From the NCBI GenBank assembly GCA_943914465.1, contig CALUCD010000001.1, positions 248,001-312,000 on the forward strand: DNA of 64,000 nt, read 5' to 3'. The DNA comes from an uncultured Corynebacterium sp. (GTDB lineage Bacteria > Actinomycetota > Actinomycetes > Mycobacteriales > Mycobacteriaceae). Numbering within the stretch: position 1 is the stretch's first letter; every line of letters begins with the position of its first letter. Below, in pieces: positions 61,251-64,000 of the stretch. Made by a program: the position numbers and the translations under genes. The notes under the pieces were generated by a model. It made no database searches and had not been told where the DNA came from. It saw nothing but the letters and a program-made list of their open reading frames with translations.

Positions 61251-62095
61251 GAGCGGGATCCAATCCAAATAGCAGCTGCAGCGACGAGGGTGACGCCAAT
61301 CATCCACATGGCCATGCCTTCAGACACCGGGCCAAGGCCGCCGAGGCCCCAGCCACCTGGACTTGGTGTCTCCTTCGACGACTTGATGAACGCAATGATG
61401 TCGCGCTTCTCATCGGCGCTGAGCTGGCGGTCCGAGAACTTCGGCATATTCTGCGGGCCGGTGAGCATGGCTTGATAAATCTCCTGCTCATTCGCTGCAT
61501 CAAGCTCAGGCGCATACTTTCCGGAAGAAAGGGCGCCACCGCGACCGGTGAAGCTGTGGCATGAGGCGCAGTTCAAACGGAACAGCTCGCCGCCGCGGGC
61601 GACATCAGCAGCTTGGATCTGGCCGTTGAAATCCTTCCCGCGCAACTCTTCCATCGCCAGCGTGCCGTCATCGTTATACACCAGCTCCGGCCCGCCGCCA
61701 TTCGCGGCGACATACGCTGCCAACGCAAGCGCTTGCGACTCCGTATACCGGGGCCGCTTGCGCTCCGCCTGGGCATCGTTTGACATCATCGGCATGCGCC
61801 CTGAATTGACCTGGAAGTAGACCGCACCTTCCCCGGTACCGATGAGAGACGGGCCGTGATCCTCTACCCCCTCTAGGTTCGCACCATGGCAGGTAATGCA
61901 CGCAAATTCGTAGAGGTCTTTGCCCTCCTGGATCATTGCCTGCTCTTCGCGCTGCGCAGTTGCGACCTGAGCGTTAGGTACAAGCGCGGAGGCAAGGAAG
62001 CCAGCCCCCGTGAGGCCCAGCCCCAGGGCAGCAGCTCCGGCGACCGTCCGCCGCGCCTTACGGCCACTGCGTGTCTTCTTAGACGAGTTTTCCAT
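61247..62095 (-). CDS. qcrC: Cytochrome bc1 complex diheme cytochrome c subunit
   Basis: A 282-residue protein with two c-type heme sites, CITCH (66-70) and CASCH (176-180), an N-terminal membrane anchor (about 17-38) and a C-terminal span (about 260-280). The diheme form replaces a separate soluble cytochrome c and allows direct electron transfer within the bc1-aa3 supercomplex, as known in Corynebacteriales. AAGGGAAC precedes the ATG. It follows ctaE by 48 bases in the ctaE-qcrCAB operon. Confidence 0.96.
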   Translation of the reverse strand: MENSSKKTRSGRKARRTVAGAAALGLGLTGAGFLASALVPNAQVATAQREEQAMIQEGKDLYEFACITCHGANLEGVEDHGPSLIGTGEGAVYFQVNSGRMPMMSNDAQAERKRPRYTESQALALAAYVAANGGGPELVYNDDGTLAMEELRGKDFNGQIQAADVARGGELFRLNCASCHSFTGRGGALSSGKYAPELDAANEQEIYQAMLTGPQNMPKFSDRQLSADEKRDIIAFIKSSKETPSPGGWGLGGLGPVSEGMAMWMIGVTLVAAAAIWIGSRS

Positions 62096-62143
62096 CTTGT
62101 TCCCTTATGCCAACTTTGAAAGTTACGTCTGACCAGGCCGTCC

Positions 62144-62764
62144 TTATTGGACGATGTAGAGCGTGATGAACACGCCGACCCAGATCACGTCTACGAAGTG
62201 CCAATAATACGAGGTGGCCATAGCGGCAGTTGCCTGTGCAGGCGTGAACTTCGACTTCGCCACGCGCAACATTACGACGATGAAGGCGATGATGCCGGCC
62301 GTGACGTGAGCCATGTGGAAGCCCGTGATGATGTAGAACACGGAGCCGTACACGCTGGACTGGATGGTCACTCCCGCGTGGATCATCTCAGCCCACTCGA
62401 AGGCGACGAGCCCAAGGAAGATCACACCGAGGGCGATGGTCACGCCGAACCACTTGCGGAGCCCGAACACGTCGCCTCGCTCAGCCGCGAAAACGCCCAA
62501 CTGGGAGGTGACTGACGATGTCACCAGGACGACAGTGATGATCAAGCCGAACATCACGTTGAGATGAGCCGTCTGGTTATCCCAGTCGCCGGCAGCGAGC
62601 CCGTTCGCGCGCGATGTGAAGTACATCGCGAACAAGCCGGCAAAGAACATCAACTCTTGGGCGAGGAACGCGATGGTGCCGACGCTGACGATGTTCGGTC
62701 GATTCAGCGCAGACACCCGATCTTGCGGCGTCGCCATAGCCTGGTTAGAAATTGCGGTCGTCAC
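62144..62764 (-). CDS. ctaE: Cytochrome c oxidase subunit III
   Basis: A 206-residue membrane protein with five spans, the actinobacterial short form of subunit III. NIVSVGTIAFLAQELMFFAG near 22-41 and the C-terminal YYWHFVDVIWVGVFITLYIV are family signatures. The start is the GTG at 62764, giving MTTAISNQ; GATAAT lies seven bases upstream with GTGACT 17 bases before that, so a leaderless message is likely. It heads the ctaE-qcrCAB operon. Confidence 0.95.
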   Translation of the reverse strand: MTTAISNQAMATPQDRVSALNRPNIVSVGTIAFLAQELMFFAGLFAMYFTSRANGLAAGDWDNQTAHLNVMFGLIITVVLVTSSVTSQLGVFAAERGDVFGLRKWFGVTIALGVIFLGLVAFEWAEMIHAGVTIQSSVYGSVFYIITGFHMAHVTAGIIAFIVVMLRVAKSKFTPAQATAAMATSYYWHFVDVIWVGVFITLYIVQ

Positions 62765-62771
62765 GCATGCG

Positions 62772-62800
62772 ATTATCCCCTTTCGGGTACATAAAGTCAC
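62772..62800 (-). promoter_or_regulatory. Promoter of the ctaE-qcrCAB operon
   Basis: On the minus strand GTGACT (62800-62795) and GATAAT (62777-62772) are separated by 17 bases. The ctaE GTG follows the -10 by seven bases, so the mRNA would be leaderless. Confidence 0.6.
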
Positions 62801-63148
62801 CTCGATTACCCCCGACAGCGTTTTCACAGTAAGGCTGCAACCTGCCATTTTTTTGCAATCAATGTGCTAAGGGGCCTGAAACGCAGAGTTTACGGGGGCA
62901 CCGCGGGGCTTCGTCGACACCCGATCGACGCAGGTCACAATCGGGGTTTTCCCCTGTCGTCGATACCGTCTTTTGGCGTCGGATGAAGACGTCCCACGCT
63001 TTTCGATCCGGACGGTGTGTTCGGACCCCTGGATAGTGCGACAGATCACACTCAGATGTCACAGATAGGCGCTCCTCCCCAACTTTTGGTTGACCCCCTC
63101 CCCAAGCAGATGGCCGCACTCGGTCAGACACCGATTGAATAGAGAAAT
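62801..63148. other. Gene-poor spacer between ctaE and ctaF
   Basis: The 440-base gap between ctaE and ctaF holds the ctaE promoter at one end and the ctaF terminator at the other. Between them I see no gene I would support: a 90-residue minus-strand frame (from 63131) lacks a ribosome site and recognisable sequence. AGTGCGACAGATCACA (63035-63050) resembles a degenerate GlxR site (TGTGA-N6-TCACA). Confidence 0.4.
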
Positions 63149-63179
63149 CCCCTTGCGGATCAGTCAGATCCGCAAGGGG
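63149..63179 (-). terminator. Intrinsic terminator of the ctaC-ctaF operon
   Basis: A perfect 13-bp stem (CCCCTTGCGGATC with its complement, arms 63149-63161 and 63167-63179) with a 5-base loop is followed on the minus strand by ATTTCT. It lies 26 bases after the ctaF stop. Confidence 0.82.
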
Positions 63180-63204
63180 TAGTCGAAATTATCGCGAGAT
63201 CACA

Positions 63205-63636
63205 TTAGTGCTTTTCGCGTGGAATACCGTACTGCAGGTTCAGTTGAGTCGTTGTCCAGATCAGGAACACCGCACCGAACGCCACCAGCCAAAGCTGGTA
63301 GAAGGCAATACCCAACCCGAGAAAGAAGACGCCAGCGGCCATCGCGAATGGCCAGATCGAGTGGGGGGAGAAGAATCCGAGTACTCCAGCCCCGTCTTCA
63401 ATCTCCGCTTCTTCCCAGTCCTCTGGAACGATGTCCATGCGCCGTTCGGTGAAGTCGAGGTAAACACCAAGCATGAACGACATCGCCGTTGCGAGGACAA
63501 GACCCACAGCCCCGATCCATTCAAGACCGAACAGCCATGCGTCCTCACCGACCCAGCTGGTGGCGATGATGTAGAACACGGCCATCATGGCGAGGAACGT
63601 GCCGATTGCATAAAAGACTCTTGCACCGGTTCCCAT
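63205..63636 (-). CDS. ctaF: Cytochrome c oxidase subunit IV (actinobacterial type)
   Basis: A 143-residue membrane protein with four spans (about 8-28, 36-58, 92-110 and 112-130) and a polar loop with RRMDIVPEDWEEAEIEDGAG. This small subunit is specific to the actinobacterial aa3 oxidase and stabilises it. The ATG at 63636 has an AGAGAGAG purine run upstream. It is downstream of ctaC, 17 bases apart. Confidence 0.93.
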   Translation of the reverse strand: MGTGARVFYAIGTFLAMMAVFYIIATSWVGEDAWLFGLEWIGAVGLVLATAMSFMLGVYLDFTERRMDIVPEDWEEAEIEDGAGVLGFFSPHSIWPFAMAAGVFFLGLGIAFYQLWLVAFGAVFLIWTTTQLNLQYGIPREKH

Positions 63637-63653
63637 GGTTCTGCTCTCTCTTT

Positions 63654-64000
63654 CTAAACGTTCGCGTTCGGGTCGGTGACGTTCTGACCATCACGGCTGC
63701 CCGCGCGGTCAGTAACAAACGGGCGGGTGGATGTCGCGTACGGCTCTTCTCCGATCGATTGCAGTGCTGCCGAGTTCGGGGCATCCGGGTTGGCGATGCG
63801 GAAGTCAACGTACTCGCTGAACTGCTCAGGTGTGACAGCGCGAACTTCGAAGTTCATCATCGCGTGGTAGGTACCGCACATCTCAGCGCACCGGCCGACG
63901 AATGCTCCGGGGGTTTCGATGCGTTCAATTTGGAAGGAGCGCTGCTGCTGGTTCGTCTCCGGGTGCGCATAGGCGTCACGCTTGAACAAGAACTCGGGAA
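63654..64000 (-). CDS. ctaC: Cytochrome c oxidase subunit II, partial (C-terminal part)
   Basis: The last 115 or so residues of subunit II; the N-terminal part lies beyond the window end. GRCAEMCGTYHAMMNFEV holds the two Cys, the Glu, the His and the Met ligands of the binuclear CuA centre, and PEFLFKRDAYAHPE precedes it. The C-terminal tail after the CuA fold is long and polar (about 50 residues). CuA accepts electrons from QcrC in the supercomplex. It forms an operon with ctaF. Confidence 0.95.
   Translation of the reverse strand, partial: PEFLFKRDAYAHPETNQQQRSFQIERIETPGAFVGRCAEMCGTYHAMMNFEVRAVTPEQFSEYVDFRIANPDAPNSAALQSIGEEPYATSTRPFVTDRAGSRDGQNVTDPNANV

Noticed and set aside
62859..63131. 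Possible 90-residue minus-strand gene between ctaF and ctaE
   Set aside because: No ribosome site, no recognisable sequence, and it ends inside the ctaE promoter region. Kept only as part of the spacer description.
1..64000. Search for mobile elements, prophage, CRISPR, tRNA or rRNA genes
   Set aside because: No transposase, integrase, terminal inverted repeats with target duplications, spacer-repeat arrays or tRNA-like cloverleafs were seen; all long genes match the conserved core order.

Overview
The window is chromosomal DNA of a high-GC actinobacterium, almost certainly a Corynebacterium (or a close Corynebacteriales relative). The gene order treZ-ilvA-dnaE, then lspA-rluD, dinB, ileS, wag31, the complete dcw cluster, idsA-mptA-Rv2175c-pknL-aroG-pimB', two NlpC/P60 hydrolases, qcrCAB and ctaE/F/C is that of the corynebacterial core chromosome. 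Lineage-specific proteins agree with this: PimB'- and MptA-type mannosyltransferases, a Wag31-type DivIVA, class II DAHP synthase, a diheme cytochrome c in the bc1 complex, and a Rieske protein with an N-terminal membrane extension. No prophage, IS element, CRISPR array, rRNA or tRNA was found. The species cannot be named from sequence reading alone.

Layout. 1-4.8 kb: an S4 RNA-binding protein (cut by the window edge), a small membrane protein, a YigZ/IMPACT protein, treZ, ilvA and a secreted Ser/Thr-rich protein. 4.8-14.5 kb (minus strand): dnaE, a MacB-like ABC exporter operon with a large lipoprotein adaptor, then lspA-rluD and an anchored protein. 14.6-20.4 kb: a lipoprotein and an ABC-F ATPase (plus), an MTB12-like lipoprotein (minus), asparaginase (plus) and DNA polymerase IV (minus). 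20.5-44.4 kb is one long minus-strand division and cell-wall block. In transcription order it runs mraZ-rsmH-ftsL-ftsI-murE-murF-mraY-murD-ftsW-murG-murC-ftsQ-ftsZ-pgeF-yggS-sepF-yggT-wag31, then a terminator and ileS behind a T-box leader. 44.4-46.6 kb: the mraZ control region, a DUF3040 protein, a HEPN-like protein and a GNAT acetyltransferase. 46.6-50.9 kb: idsA-mptA, a small DNA-binding protein and pknL. 50.9-58.1 kb (minus): aroG, an exoribonuclease with a 59-residue membrane protein, plsC, glk, pimB' and two NlpC/P60 peptidoglycan hydrolases. 58.3-64 kb (minus): the bc1-aa3 respiratory supercomplex genes ctaE-qcrCAB and ctaF-ctaC (ctaC cut by the window edge).

How the genes work together. 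The dcw block makes the peptidoglycan precursor (MurC-F), lipid-links and polymerises it (MraY, MurG, FtsW, FtsI) and assembles the septum (FtsZ, SepF, FtsQ, FtsL) and the growing pole (Wag31). The NlpC/P60 enzymes cut the wall for cell separation. PimB', MptA and IdsA supply the PIM/lipomannan and prenyl-lipid parts of the envelope. The qcr/cta genes form the aerobic respiratory branch.

The most interesting signals are regulatory. The ileS T-box leader has two visible, mutually exclusive helices that bury or free the ribosome site. A 17-bp MtrA-like direct repeat is shared by both NlpC/P60 promoters. Three GTGGG boxes sit exactly 10 bp apart before mraZ, with a second GTGGG-rich tandem repeat upstream. 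A structured leader lies between mraZ and rsmH. A run of genes (ilvA, dnaE, lspA, aroG, ctaE) have a -10 hexamer 6-8 bases before the start codon, as expected for leaderless mRNAs. I found no clear new multi-gene system. The least-explained loci are the MacAB-like exporter with its disordered insert and the divergent HEPN/GNAT pair.
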